From positions 98,430,001-98,494,000 of the forward strand of contig NC_092333.1 in the NCBI RefSeq assembly GCF_046630445.1: a stretch of DNA of 64,000 nucleotides, read 5' to 3'. Under the pieces are notes generated by a model, which was not told the DNA's origin, did no database searches, and was given only the letters and a program-made list of their open reading frames with translations. Below, in pieces: positions 21,131-34,825 of the stretch (its first letter is position 1; every line of letters begins with the position of its first letter). The position numbers and the translations under genes were made by a program. Source of the stretch: Rutidosis leptorrhynchoides. Taxonomy: Eukaryota; Streptophyta; Magnoliopsida; Asterales; Asteraceae.

Positions 21131-24037
21131 GCACCCACACTCTTCCTTAAAAAGACAACAAACCACGCGAACCCATAGTAATGAATTCCGATTGCCCCAC
21201 AATTTGTTCCGCATGCTTGTTGTGAACATAAGCTTCAATTTGAATCACACCAAGTTTTTCAAGAAAATCGTTAGTAATAATCATACGTAACAATCCTAAT
21301 CGTAACGCCGGGTGGTGACTCTTTCGACTTAACGCATCCGCGACCACATTCGCCTTACCCGGATGATAAAGTATTTCACAATCATAATCTTTTACCACAT
21401 CCATCCACCTACGTTGACGATAATTCAAATCTCTTTGATCGAAAAGATGTTTCAAACTCTTGTGATCCGAATAAATCGTACACTTGACACCATACAAGTA
21501 ATGGCGCAAAATTTTCAACGCATGCACAACCGCCGCCAACTCAAGATCATGAGTCGGATATCTCGTTTCGTGTTCCTTTAATTATCGAGAGGCATAAGCG
21601 ATGAATTTACCTCTTTGCATTAGAACACACCCGAGCCCATTTAAAGAAGCATCACAATAAACTGTCATGTCTTCCACACCTTCCGGCAATACTAACACCG
21701 GAGCTTGACATAACTTCTCTTTTAACAATTGAAAAGCAATTTCTTGCGCGTTCTCCAAATTAAATCTTGCGTTCTTTCTTGTCAATTTCGTCAATGGAGA
21801 AGCGATCTTAGAAAAGTCTTGAATAAACCGACGATAATAACCGGCCAATCCGAGAAAACTTCGGATTTCCGTAGGCGTAGTCGGTTGCCCCCAACTCTTT
21901 ACCGTCTCTATCTTCCCTGGATCTACTTGAATACCGTCCTTGTTCACGATGTGGCCAAGGAATTGAACTTCCCTTAGCCAAAATTCACATTTGGAGAATT
22001 TAGCATATAACTTCTCCTTCTGCAACGTCTTTAACACACTCTGCAAATGATGTTCATGTTCCTTCATACTCTTCGAATAGACAAGTATGTCGTCAATGAA
22101 CACAATTACCGACTTGTCCAACATAGGTTGGCACACTCGGTTCATAAGATCCATGAATGCCGCCGGTGCATTCGTAAGACCAAAAGGCATAACTACGAAT
22201 TCAAAATGCCCATAAAGCGTTCGGAAAGCCGTTTTCTCGATATCTTCCTCCCGGACCCGCATTTGGTGATAGCTGGACCGTAGGTCGATTTTGGAGAAAT
22301 ACGTTGCACCTTGGAGTTGGTCAAACAAATCGTCGATCCTAGGAATAGGATAACGATTCTTGATCGTCACTTTGTTCAACTCCCGATAATCTATGCACAT
22401 CCGCATGCTACCATCTTTCTTCTTTACGAATAAAACCGGAGCGCCCCATGGCGAAGCACTCGGTCGAATAAAACCCTTCTCAAGCAACTCTTGGGTTTGA
22501 TTTAACAACTCTTGCATTTCCGTCGATGCTAAACGATAAGGAGTTTTAGCAATGGGAGTAGCTCCCGGAACCAACTCAATGCGAAATTCAACTTGTCTTT
22601 CCGCCGGAACACCCGGCAATTCATCCGAAAAAACGTCTTCAAACTCATTTACCACTGGAATTTCACGAATGGAGGGTGGCTCATCTCGAGTATCAACAAC
22701 ATGGGCTAGAAAAACCATGCCACCACTAACAAGGAAACGACGTGCCCATGCAAAAGTGCATATCGGCACAAGTCTTCTTCGTTTATCACCGTGAATAATT
22801 AACTCTCCCCCACTTGGGGTTTTTACCCGAATAAACTTATCATGGCATGCAATATCGGCTCTATTATGATCGAGCCAATCCATACCAACGACGATATCAA
22901 AATCACCCAAAGTCATCGAAATGAGATCGATTTTAAAATTTTCGGCACCAAACACAACATTACAATTTTTACACACATCAACCACTAGCGCCGTCTTGCC
23001 ATCCGCTATTTCAACTTCTACCGGACGACTTAACTTAACTAGTGGTTTATTTAACTTAGGCATGAATCTTGGAGAAACAAACGATAAATTGGCATCACTA
23101 TCAAATAGGATTCGTGCCGGAATAGAGTTAACCATGAAAGTACCTGAAACGACTTCGTTGGATTGCTTGGCCTCCTCATTCGTCATCAAATAGTTGCGAC
23201 CCCTAGCCGTGCCCGCCGCTTTCTCCAACCATTTAACATGATCGGTGTTCAAGTCGGGACACTCCGACCTTCGGTGTCCTTCTTTGTTGCAATTAAAACA
23301 AGTGAGCTTATTTGTTGAAGGAGGCTTTGTACAATCCCGAGCCAAATGACCTCGTACCCCACAATTGTAGCAAGTAGGGATAAAGTTCCTGAAACCTCCC
23401 TTCTTCACACTATTTACACTTTCAGAACCCTTCTTGTTCTTGTTCTTCTTGTTGGAAAAGTTAGAATGACTAGAACCTTCAAACTTTTTTTTAGAAAATG
23501 TGAAATCGCTTTTTCTTGGAACCTCCGGCTCAAAACCCCGAGCCAATTCAAATAACTCTTCAAAAGACTTAGCCGCTCCTCGACTAATCTTACCCTTATA
23601 CTCATCATTCATGGTACGGTAGAAATCTTTCATTAGCTTGTGATCGTCACCAACATATTCCGGACAAAAACGAGTCTTTGCCAAGAAGGTAGACTTGAGA
23701 GTGACCAAGTCCATTGAACCTTGTTGCAAATTGTGCAACTCGTCCCGGATTCTATCAAGATCGGAAGAAGTTCGGTATTCTTGGAAAAATTCCTTCTTAA
23801 ACTCCTCCCATGTCAAGCTCATGCATTGATCTTCACCATATAATTTGATTTTATCGTCCCACCACAACTTGCCTTCTTCGCGCAACATGCTAGACCCATA
23901 CCTCGTCTTCTTCTTGGGAGGACATTCCACGGTACGGAAAGCTCCCTCGATATCGGAAATCCAACAAGTGCTTTTCAATGGATCCCTCACCCCATTAAAC
24001 ATCGGAGGTTGAGTATCCTTGAAATTTTTGTAGTGGA
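21131..24037 (-). pseudogene. Outer chromovirus: gag to RNase H part
   Basis: Reading leftwards: gag ([23 protein letters not shown]), two zinc knuckles ([28 protein letters not shown]), protease region, reverse transcriptase ([32 protein letters not shown]) and RNase H ([28 protein letters not shown]). It is bounded on one side by the nested chromovirus and on the other by a solo LTR, both inserted into this coding region. It belongs to a broken element. The sequence is clearly different from the nested chromovirus, so two families are present. Confidence 0.9.
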
Positions 24038-24042
24038 AGTCC

Positions 24043-27000
24043 TGTAACGACCCGGATTTTTCCGCTAATATATATAAGATTAATATTTACATAATTAAAT
24101 GTTTCCAACATGTTAAGCAATCAAACTCATTAAGACTTGGTTATTTGGAATGAATTTTATACAAACGTTTGGACACCCAGTCTGTCTGACGATTCACGAA
24201 CGTCATATATCGTAATAATTAATTAAAGGAATATATATTTGGATATATATATTTATGATTTGATTAAATGATATTTAAGTATCTCATTAAGTATAATAAC
24301 AATGAGTTATATATATAAGATGAGACTACTAACTTAAAGACTTCGAAACAGTATACATATATGTAACGATTATCCTTGTAATAGTATTTCACACATATAT
24401 ATATGATATTAGATATGATAATACACCATGTTAACATGCTAACATAACAATTTAACATCTTATTTGAGTGTAATAACAATGAGTCAATTATATTTAACAA
24501 GATCGTTAACCTAAAGGTTTCGAAACAACACTTACATGTAACGACTAACGATGACTTAACGACTCAGTTAAATATATATACATGTAATGTATTATGATGT
24601 ATTTATACACTTTTGAAAGACTTCAAGACACATATCAAAGTACTTCTAGTTAACAAAAATGCTTACAATTATATTCTCATTCATTTTCATCAAAAATTCT
24701 ACTCGTACATGTATGGTATTGTACTCGTATAATACGCAGCTTCTAGATGCATTTACTATTCATCTATACTAATAAAAATCTGCTCCTTAGTAGCCTTAAA
24801 TGATTAAGGATCATGTGAGAACCATCATTTGTCAACTTGCATGAATTATTTAGTAAGAAAACAAACTTAAGTATCTTTTTTTCTTTATAAAATGTAAAAA
24901 ACGTATTCATGAATGCACACCATTTCTTCACTCCATTTTCTCATACTTACACTCCAATTTCTCTCTCAAAATACTCCTAACATCATACTTAATCATCTCC
25001 AAGCATTTTCACCATCTTTTAGCTTCAATTACAAGCTTTAATCATCATAAAAACAACCATCTTTCAAGAACACTTCAAGAATCATATCAAGTCTTCATGA
25101 CTACTTCCAAGCTTTCTAATCCATTCCAACTCATCATCAGAGATCAAGAAACCTTTATTATTTACAGTAGGTTATCTTTCTTATTCAAGGTAATATTCAT
25201 ATTCAAACTTTGATTCAATTTCTATAACTATAACAATCTTATTTCAAGTGGAAATCTTACTTGAACTTGTTTTCGTGTCAAGATTCTACTTCAAGAACTT
25301 TCAAGCCATCCAAGGATCCTTTGAAGCTAGATCTATTTTTCTCATTTCCAGTAGGTTTATCCAGAAAACTTGAGGTAGTAATGATGTTCATAACATCATT
25401 CAATTCATCCATATAAAACTATCTTATTCGAAGAGCTAAACTTGTAATCACTAGAACATAGTTTAGTTAATTCTAAACTTGTTCGCAAACAAAGTTAATC
25501 CTTCTAAATTAACTTTTAAAATAAATTAAACACATGTTCTATATCTATATGATATGCTAACTTAATGATTTAAAACCTGTAAACACGAAGAACACCGTAA
25601 AACCGGATATACGCCGTTGTAGTACAACCGGGGGCTGTTTTGGTTTGGATAATTAAAAACTATGAAAAACTTTGATTTAAAAGCTATACTTCTGGGAAAA
25701 TGATTTTTCTTATGAATATGAAACTATATCCAAAAATCATGGTTAAACTCAAAGTGAAAGTATGTTTTTCAAAATAGTCATCAAGATGTCGTTCTTTCGA
25801 CGGAAATGACTACCTCTTTCAAAAACGACTTGTAACTTATATTTCTGACTATAAACCTATACTTTTTCTGTTTAGTTTCATAAATTTAAGTTCAATATGA
25901 AACCGTAGCCACTTAAATTACTCAAAACGGATTTGAAACGAAGAAATGACGGGTAAAACAAAATTGGTAAAAACTACTCATTTTAGCTACGTGAAAATTT
26001 GTAAGAAATCTATTCCAACCATAACTTAATCAACTTATATTGTATATTATGTAATCTTGATATACCATAGACATGTATACAATGTTTTGACCTATCATGT
26101 CGACCCATCTATATATATATTGCGGAACAACCATAGACACTCTATATGCAAATGTTGGAGTTAGCTATACAGGGTTGAGGTTGATTCCAAAATATATATA
26201 TAGTTTGAGTTGTGATCAATACTGAGATATGTATACACTGGGTCGTGGATTGATTCAAGATATATATTAAGTTATTCATGTACGACAAATTATGGACTAC
26301 TAACATTGGACTGCTAACTGGACAACTAAAATTATCAACACGTAATAAAGAAAATATTGTGAATATATTTCGATCATATTTTAATATATGTATATATTGT
26401 TATAGGTTCATAAATCAACTAGTGGCCAAGTCTAATTCTTGATGAATTAGTAATATGTGAAAGTGAGTTATAGTCCCATTTTTACTATCTAAATTATTTT
26501 GGGATGAGAATACATGCAAATTTATAAATGTTTTACAAAATAAGCACAAGTTCATGAAACTACATTCTACGACTATTTTGTTATACCGAATATCTGTACT
26601 TATTATTATTATGCTTGGTAACCTAAGAATTAGTGAAAAACACTAATTGACGCGAATCCTAAAGGTAGATCTACGGGCACCAACCACCCCCATTTTTGAA
26701 TAGTGGAAATGCTTTAGTACTTCGAAGGGTTCTTGTCATACATTTGAATAGTGGAATGTATGATGCCAGATATCTTAAGCGCTCTATGTTAAGGTCGGTT
26801 ACCAGGCGACTCATCGTATGAATGATTTTTGCAGTTGTAATGATCCTGCGCATTTGATTAAATGAAATCTTGTGGCTTATTAAATGTTATGATTATTATA
26901 TAGAAATTAAACCTATGACTCACCAACATTTTTTTGTTGACGTTTTAAGCATGTTTATTCTCAGGTGAATATTAAAAATGCTTCCGCTGTCGTATGCCAA

Positions 27001-27301
27001 CCCAAGGTCAAGATTTGAAGTCGGCATAATTGTTTATATTGTTTAAACTTACATTCGGAGTATTTGTTGTAATATATTTGATCATATTGTAATGGGTTGT
27101 GTAAAAACTTATTTATTTGAGGAGATTGTCTTTGATAGACAATCTAAATTATGTCATTAAGACCTTTATTCAATAATAAAGGTTATGGTTGTTTTTAAAA
27201 ACGAATGCAAGATTTGAAAAACGTCTCATATAGAGGTCAAAACCTCGCAAAGAAACCAATTAATATGAAACGTTTATAGTTAATATGAACGGGGCATTTC
27301 A
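24043..27301 (+). mobile_element. Solo LTR of a Tekay-like chromovirus
   Basis: 3259 bp, starts TGTAACGACCCGG and ends GGGGCATTTCA. The target duplication AGTCC is perfect (24038-24042 and 27302-27306). There is no internal region, so it arose by LTR-LTR recombination. It sits in the gag region of the outer element. It is the same family as the solo LTR at 55355-58623. Confidence 0.93.
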
Positions 27302-27306
27302 AGTCC

Positions 27307-27569
27307 CGCCTTCCACCCCCACCATTACCTTCACCCCCTTCACCTCGAGGATAAATGTTTCTAGCTTCCAAAGCCTCCTCTATTGCGGCTTTCATTCGTT
27401 CATTTATCATTTCGGTCACTTGTCCATCAACCGACTCTTGGAAAACCTTTCGAACATCGTCAAGAAAGTCCTTTTTTAGCCTTTTAAAGATGGCCTCGAC
27501 CTTGACCGTGAGTTCGACATCCTCACTCGTACTTCCATCATTGGTGTCGTGTCCATTTCTCATCTTCAT
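27307..27569 (-). pseudogene. Outer chromovirus: N-terminal gag segment
   Basis: The minus strand encodes a start of gag type (MKMRNGHDTNDGSTSEDVEL, VQEMINERM-like helical stretch, a Gly-rich end) immediately before the solo LTR. It is the 5'-most coding part of the outer element. Confidence 0.6.
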
Positions 27570-27931
27570 TCTATAAAACGAAGTAACTTAAGCACAAAAC
27601 GAAAGGACTTAACACATATGTATATACATCTACACCACACTACCCCATCTTGCTCAACAATCGTCGTACATCGCTTGTTTGACACGATTTGAACCCGTAA
27701 CAATGGTAGCTAATCATTGTTATGCGAGCACGTCGCATTAACTTGCTAGTACAACGCCTATCTCGCTTGATCGCTAAAACAACACAAAACAATTAGTGCA
27801 AGGTTAATTCACATAAACCTAAGCACTAATCAACTCCCGGTCCGACCCGTCTCCTACAAGTCCCGCATAAAGCGCATACACAAATAAGTCTAAGTCTAGG
27901 CACCTATCTCAAGTCGCCTAAATCCCTTAGA
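27570..27931 (-). other. Untranslated leader of the outer chromovirus
   Basis: About 360 bases between primer site and gag start on the minus strand. I see no protein coding in it. Confidence 0.6.
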
Positions 27932-27947
27932 CCATGCTATGATACCA
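27932..27947 (-). other. Primer binding site of the outer chromovirus
   Basis: On the minus strand TGGTATCATAGCATGG lies two bases from the inner end of the 5' LTR. It is close to the initiator Met tRNA type TGGTATCAGAGC. Confidence 0.85.
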
Positions 27948-28469
27948 CTTGTAACAACCCAACCCAATATACAATCGAACACGCATAAGAATTTTTTTTT
28001 ATTACAGGGGAGTGCGCCACGCGCACCACCTCAGGGTGCGCGGCGCGCACAGGTCTGTTTTCAGTTCTGTCTGGTTTTGCAATTTTTCAAATAAAGATCT
28101 CCCACTTCCCGACATATTTAGACGAAACGCTTTTCACAACATGTCATAATAGTTAAAACTCACACGATTCAATAATAAAATGAGTTTTACAAAACGGGGC
28201 CCACATCGGCCGTTTTACGAGTTTCATACAAAACACGAGTTTCGACCACATTAGTTTAAATTCCAAACGACACTAAGAGCATGGTGCTTGGGGTTAAACT
28301 ACCCAAATCTCGGTCAAACTCCAAAAGCTATCACATCCAAAAGCGTCCCCTATCAAACAAGCGGGAATCTCTAATCCAACCGTACGCCCTTACCCTTGCC
28401 AACGCCCGAGCCTATAAAAAGATAAATAACGAGAGGGTAAGCTAAAGCTTAGTGAATGCAATAATTATA

Positions 28470-28628
<159 letters not shown>

Positions 28629-28841
28629 CTTACTTACTTGCACACACTTACAACAAATCCGTATACCTACTAGCAACATAATTAGCATACCATTATAATG
28701 TATAACGCTAAGTCCTCGATAACACAAGCTAGTATAACAATATCATATAACGCAACAATACAATATGCTACAACACAATACATAAGCATTGATGTTCACA
28801 ACATCTATTAGTATTCGAATCCCAAGGCTAGCTCAACGAAT

Positions 28842-29107
28842 GGTATCGTCAACATCGAACTTAATTCCCATTCGTCCCAATAAATGTGGTATCGTCAACA
28901 TCGAACTTAAACCCACATATGAGGTATCGTCAACATCGAACTTAAAACCCTCATCGAATTTCACTACAATAGCGGTATGGCTTCGTCAACATCGAACTTT
29001 AAATCCATACATGAGGTATCGTCAACATCGAACTTAAACCCTCATCAAACGTACCAACAATATACTCTAGGATATGGTATCGTCAACATCGAACTTTAAC
29101 CCATACC
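28842..29107. repeat. Six-unit degenerate tandem repeat in the LTR
   Basis: The core GTATCGTCAACATCGAACTT recurs six times with 37-61 base spacing. The same array lies at 7191-7456 in the partner LTR. Confidence 0.9.
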
Positions 29108-30144
29108 TCACAAGCAAATAAATCATATACATACATATATAATTATTCCACTCACCTCAACGATTTGGTGATGATTTTATACTTCCGAATGCTTCAAAGC
29201 CGAGTACCTAATATAATAAGTACTCAATCAACAAACAAACTTGTTGGGCTAAACACCAACAATTCACTCAAGTGCATTTAATGACTTAAATGCATTAAAT
29301 GTCCCATTTTCACCAAAACCGCCCCTTAAGGGTTAAGACCATCGTCAATCACTTAAAAGCTAGTGATTAAGGTCTATCAACACTAACTATAACATAATTA
29401 GGGTAATTCATACCCATAATCCCCAACTAGGTCAATCATTAACCCCTTTGACTCATTTAAAATCAACACACCCATTTCAGGTCATCCACTAACCCAACTA
29501 ACACCCATTTATCAATTAGCTAGGTGTGCTAGTAATTAACTAACCAATTAGGACTCATAAACCTCAATTAACACTTTGAAACCCTAGGTTAGTTACCATT
29601 GAGTCTTCATGACTCCATCTTACCTAAGAACACCTGAAATCAACAAATACGGGTTTTATGTTCTTCGTTTACCCAAACCCTAACTCTACACAAAATCAAA
29701 GTAAGGAAAACAAGATTAGAGCTTACCACTACAACCACAACGTAGCTAGCGAGTAGATGAACGACTTTAATACTCGCACTTTGGCCCGAGAACAACTTCT
29801 TCCTCTTGGATTTAAGCTTTCTCACTCAAGAAATCACACTCTCTCTCCAAAATTAAAGTGAAGAAGATAAGGTTGTTGAAAATGGAGTGAATGATACCCC
29901 AAGATCTGACCTACTGGCCTCCAACTCGTCCACAAGTGAAATTACCAAAATGCCCATCAAAATATCTGAATAAAACAACAGAACCCGGCTACAGTGAGGA
30001 GTGCGCCAGGCGCACCCCTAAGTGTGCGCTGAGCGCACCCTGCTCAGTTCGCCCTCTGACCTCTGTTTTAATATACAAGGTCACCCACACTTCATGTGCT
30101 CTATTTACTCTGCTGTACAATGAAGATTAGGGTCTTACAATTGT

Positions 30145-30960
30145 AAGCCATATAATTTCGATTTTGTTTTATTGTAGGCTATAAATAGATGGTAACCGTG
30201 TGTTGTTTTTGAGGTATATAGCCACAATAGAACAAAAATAAAAGTATATGACATATTTTAGCTTTAACCCAAAATAATAAATAATAGTTATGTATTCCAT
30301 CTATGTATATCCACTCGATCTGATCCATTTGAAATAAATATTAATGATTTAAATGAATGAATAAAGGATATGGATAATCTAAATATTTTGTGGTCGGATA
30401 TACATGACAATATATCATCTATGGTTATATCTATCATCATCCTCAATACATCTATACATACATATATGCTTACTAAAATATCTATATACATATAGCCTAT
30501 ATATCTTATTATTAACAAAAATAAAGGTTATAAAAGTTACAAATATTAAATTGTTACTAATAATATTAAACGTTACAAATTTAGATTGGTTTAAACACAT
30601 ATTTATATTGTAACGAAGTTTGCTTATTAAAGTTATACTCGACGACAAATTACTATAAAAAACAAGTGTAATAAATCAAGAAACATAAAGATTAGACATT
30701 TATATTTTTTATAATCTATATTTAATTTCTAAATCGTCGTTAAGTTTATAATTTTATTGAATATCTAATGATGCATTAATATCCTTAATCCATTAAATAT
30801 GAATATTTATAAATAAAAATGTGGTATAGATGAACAAATATTAATGAATATATTAAATCATCTAATTCATATGCAATTCATAAAATATACTTTACAGTAA
30901 AGTATCTTATACTTTACTTTATACTTTACAGTAAAAATAATGGCGATATAGACACCACCA
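30145..30960. other. AT-rich intergenic DNA
   Basis: No coding signal or repeat that I can name. It resumes the host sequence interrupted at 6409. Confidence 0.5.
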
Positions 30961-30964
30961 ACTA

Positions 30965-31515
30965 GGATGGCGCCCGCGAGTAATGAGTACGAGTTCTATA
31001 TACTTGCGATCCGCCTGTCGGGTTGTTTTTTTACTCGTTAAGATCCGTTACCCGCCCGCGAGTAAAAAATCTTCTCCCCATGCCCGTGACCCACGAATAC
31101 CCATGACCAAAAATATACAACTTAGTTAAATTTCTTTTAGAAAATTTAGATAATTTTATTAATTATGAACTATATGTACAAGCTACATGTGTAAAATGAT
31201 CTGAAAATCAAGTTTTTTACTTATATGTAGTATTATCTTTTTAATCATTATTGCATTAAAAGTAAAATCATTTTTCAGTTTGATAATTATATGTATAAAC
31301 TCGCGGGTAAATTAAAAAAACCTCATGAATTAGCGGATCGAGTTTTACCAGCGACAGGTAGTATGTACCCACGACCTACCCGGGACCCGTTGGCGGGTAT
31401 AATTTTTTACCCGTACACGTGTCCGCGGGTAAAATTTAATGATTTTACCCGCCTATCACTGATCGAATACCCGCGGATCACGAATTTTTTCTCGTCAATT
31501 GGGATACCAACAACA
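30965..31515. repeat. Degenerate element rich in CCCGCGGGTA motifs
   Basis: GGATGGCGCCCGCGAG at the left and many copies of ACCCGC/GCGGGT in both orientations, including CCGCGGGTAAAATT and ATACCCGCGGATCAC, resemble non-autonomous hAT-like repeats common in plants. Ends and target duplication are not resolved. Confidence 0.35.
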
Positions 31516-31604
31516 ACATTCCTGTGGGGGCCGTCGATCAAACTAAAACATCAATATCTATCTAACACACCCAACTACCGTTAATACACACAGTTGTCTT
31601 GTAG

Positions 31605-31610
31605 TATAAA
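31605..31610 (+). promoter_or_regulatory. Candidate TATA box of the BTB gene
   Basis: TATAAA about 145 bases upstream of the start codon. Position fits; no other support. Confidence 0.35.
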
Positions 31611-31755
31611 GGTGTAAAAGCAGCATTTATGTTTAAAAAATCAATTTTTCAATGTAGGAATCACAAAACAATTGTACAATTAACGTAAAAAAATAAAAAC
31701 ACAAAGCCCAACAAAGCTTTGAGAACTCATACTTTGTATATCATAATACTATCAT

Positions 31756-34700
31756 ATGTCTTCAAACCCTCATAAAATCCATCTCCAGAGAAAACCCACC
31801 ACAATTGTCAACTTCCGTCGCCGGCGACCTAAAGAAACCCCTGTTCCCGCCACCGTAAACCACCTGCAACACCCAACTGTTGTTTCACCGGAAAAAAGCT
31901 CCTGGTGTTGCCCGTCCGCCGTATCCTCACATAAACCGCCTCCACAGCCAAAACCCAATTCATTTTCACCGGCGGTCTCTCCTGCCGCGTCTCCGGTACC
32001 GGAATCTTTATCCGGCGATTATCCGGTAAGTACTAACAATATCCCATTTTTAACTCGTGACTTTAATTCTAATCATAACACAAACATGATTACTAACCAT
32101 CAAGAAACATTCCCGTCATCTTTTTCAAATTTCAACTCTGCACTCACCGCCGGACTTTTAAATCCGATGTCTCCGCCGCCGTCTCCCGCCGTCGATAAAA
32201 CTCGATCCAGTCCGACCCTTTTTGAGATGATGGCTAATGAACCTGATTGTAAGATCCCCACTAGTAATAACAATAATAATAGTTTAAACAGCAACATTTT
32301 ATATACAAACCCTAAAAAAGCTAACAGTTTCAATAACAATCATTTGATCCCGCCACCAATTATTGTTGACAAACAAACTTTGATGCAACAACGGTTGTTG
32401 GATCTCTTATCTTGTCGGAGCCCCGAGGGTCAATTTAATGACCCGAATTCGAGTGATGTAAAGCTCACATTGAGCTCCAAAGATGGTATGAGTATTAGTA
32501 TGAATGCTCACAGGCAAATATTGGTGGGTCATAGTCGTTTTTTCGCGGTTAAATTATCGGATTATCCGTGGAAAAATGGTCCGCAAGGTCAAGCACAACA
32601 ACCTTACAGTGTTGAGATTGCTGATTGTGATGATATTGAGATTTTTATTGAGTCAATTAGATTGATGTACTGTAAAGATTTAAAGAGGAAGCTTATGAAA
32701 GAAGATGTTCCTCGAGTCCTTGCGATCCTGAAGGTAACTTATTTTTATATACATAGGTATAGATATATAGATGTTATTGTATCTTTGTATGTTTTCTCAT
32801 GTTAACCATAACAATATTGTACTTGTGATCTGATGTATATTGATTCGGTATGCAATTTCTTATTTTACATGAGTGACATTAAGAATTCATGTGTACCGGA
32901 CAAGAATTTTATGTCGTAACGTAGAATAAACATGCCGACGAATATGGATTAAATGTAGGTGTAAGGTTAAGTCCCTGATAGCCACTGTTTCAGAAAACCC
33001 CGATTACTCCCGATTAATCCTCGATTACTCATTTTTAAGAGCAGTCCGTTCCGAATTTCTAAACGGAATCCGTTAAATTAATCAGTGAATGTTGGTTAAT
33101 GGGTCAAAATCGGATTTGTTGATCAAAGTCTGTCAAAGTCAAAATTGGTCAATATTTTAGCATGAATTTAAACTAGAATTTTAGAGTTTTTGAACAAAAA
33201 TGAATGATTTTAGACAATTATGTTTATGTTTATGATTTTTATCTATATTTACACATAATTTTAATATTTAAATGTATAAAAAGTACAATCCGATTAATCC
33301 CTGGTTAATCCCCGAATTTTCGATCACTCCTTCCAAAGTCCCTACCGATTACTCCCTGAATAGCGAGTTTGCAACCTTGCTGGTAGGTAGGAAGTTAGAA
33401 TGTATCCTCTTTATAGATAGAATTTAGGAGCTATAACACTTTGCTTTCATATAATTTATGAAACATAAGCTTTTGAAAAGTATGGATAACCAATTAACCA
33501 TGGATATAGACAAATCGCTTATATTCCATCTTTTTCGGAAGTTTCTGTTTTTTGAGTATCCTTAATTGGTGTTAGTTACACGTGTTACGACTCATAAAAA
33601 GGCAACATTTTTACTAGGCATAGATGGATACATAAGAACATTTGCTTATCGTATAGGAGGGACAGAACATATTTTCAACACATAAGTGGAGAATATTGGA
33701 TATTATATACCTATGTTTAACATTAGAGGTGTCAAAATGGGTGGGTTGTGTAATGGGTCAAACTGGTTACTGGTCATTTTTCCATGCGTTGGGTTGGTTC
33801 AAACTGACCTGAAATGTTTGTTATGTAAAAACAATGGCATCAATAGTTTGTTAATTTTAATTTAATATTATTATTTCTTATAGGTTTCAGCAGTGATCGG
33901 ATTTGATGCCGGGGTTTTATCTTGTTTGGAGTACCTAGAAGCAGCTCCATGGGCTGAAGACGAAGAAGAAAAAGTATCATCTTTATTATCTGAGCTTCAT
34001 CTCGAAGGGCCGGGTCCCAACGAAGTATTACGTCGAGTTTCGGTTGATTTTACATCCGGGGTTGATGAAAGTAACAACGATGAAGTTCTTCTTAAACTTT
34101 TGTACGTCGTTCTTGACGGTAAAGATGAAAAAGCAAGACGGGAGATGAAAGTTTTGGTTGCAAAAATGCTTCGTGAGAATTCGTCACATAATGATTTGAG
34201 TAAAGAATCTTTATATTCCGCTTGTGACAAGTGTTTAACTTTGTTAAAAAAACATTTCTTGAAAGCTTCGAAAGGCGAGTTGGAAGATGTTGGTCAAATC
34301 GCGCGACAAGCAGATAATTTACATTTTCTTGTTGATATATTGATCGATCGGCAAATTTCTGAGGATTTTTTGAGATCATGGGCATCATTGACCGAATTAT
34401 CCGAAGTTCATTCTAAAGTAGCGCCTCTTCATAGATATGAAATTAGTCGAGTTACCGCAAGATTATTTGTGGGAATTGGAAAAGGTCAACTTTTGGCTTG
34501 TAAAGATTTGAGATGTTTATTGTTACAAACATGGTTGGTGCCATTTTATGATGATTTTGCGTGGATGAAGAGGGCGTCAAAAGGGCTAGATCGTCATTTA
34601 ATCGAAGAAGGATTGGGAAATACTATTTTGACACTACCGTTGTCTTGGCAACAAGAAATCTTGACTACTTGGTTTGACCGGTATTTAAATTCTAGTGACG

Positions 34701-34825
34701 ATTGTCCGAATATACAGAGAGCCTTTGAGGTTTGGTGGAGACGGGCTTTTTCTAAGACAAGTCGACAACAGCCAGAAAGATCGCGACTTTTTTGTATTAC
34801 AAATGAAAATTCCAACAATTCTTGA
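31756..34825 (+). CDS. BTB/POZ domain protein, At1g63850-like, 2 exons
   Basis: Exons 31756-32733 and 33884-34825, with donor AAG/GTAACT and acceptor TTATAG/GTTTCA in phase 0, give 639 residues. The N-terminal 200 residues are low complexity (Pro/Ser and poly-Asn). A BTB domain follows from about residue 231 ([40 protein letters not shown]) to beyond the exon junction. A C-terminal helical domain includes [20 protein letters not shown] and a conserved end ([10 protein letters not shown]). This is the layout of the plant BTB family of At1g63850, whose members are thought to act as adaptors for CUL3 ubiquitin ligases; that role is from the family. The start is the first ATG of the long open exon. 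The intron carries small repeats. The gene looks intact and is convergent with the next gene, about 1 kb away. Confidence 0.88.
32962..33380. mobile_element. Non-autonomous DNA transposon (hAT-like MITE) in the BTB intron
   Basis: The ends AAGGTTAAGTCCCTGATAG and, inverted, CAAGGTTGCAAACTCG, enclose GATTAATCC/GATTACTCC motifs at both sides and an AT-rich middle. Flanks GTAGGTG and GGTAGGT suggest an imperfect target duplication. It has no coding capacity. Confidence 0.4.
33722..33835. repeat. Short repeat fragment in the BTB intron
   Basis: TTAGAGGTGTCAAAATGGGT with following GGGTTG and GACCTGAAATG motifs resembles the end of a dispersed hAT-like plant repeat. Fragment only. Confidence 0.3.

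Noticed and set aside
28842-29107. Spaced repeat array considered as a CRISPR-like array
   Set aside because: Repeats are inside a plant LTR, the spacing is irregular, and no cas genes or prokaryotic context exist.
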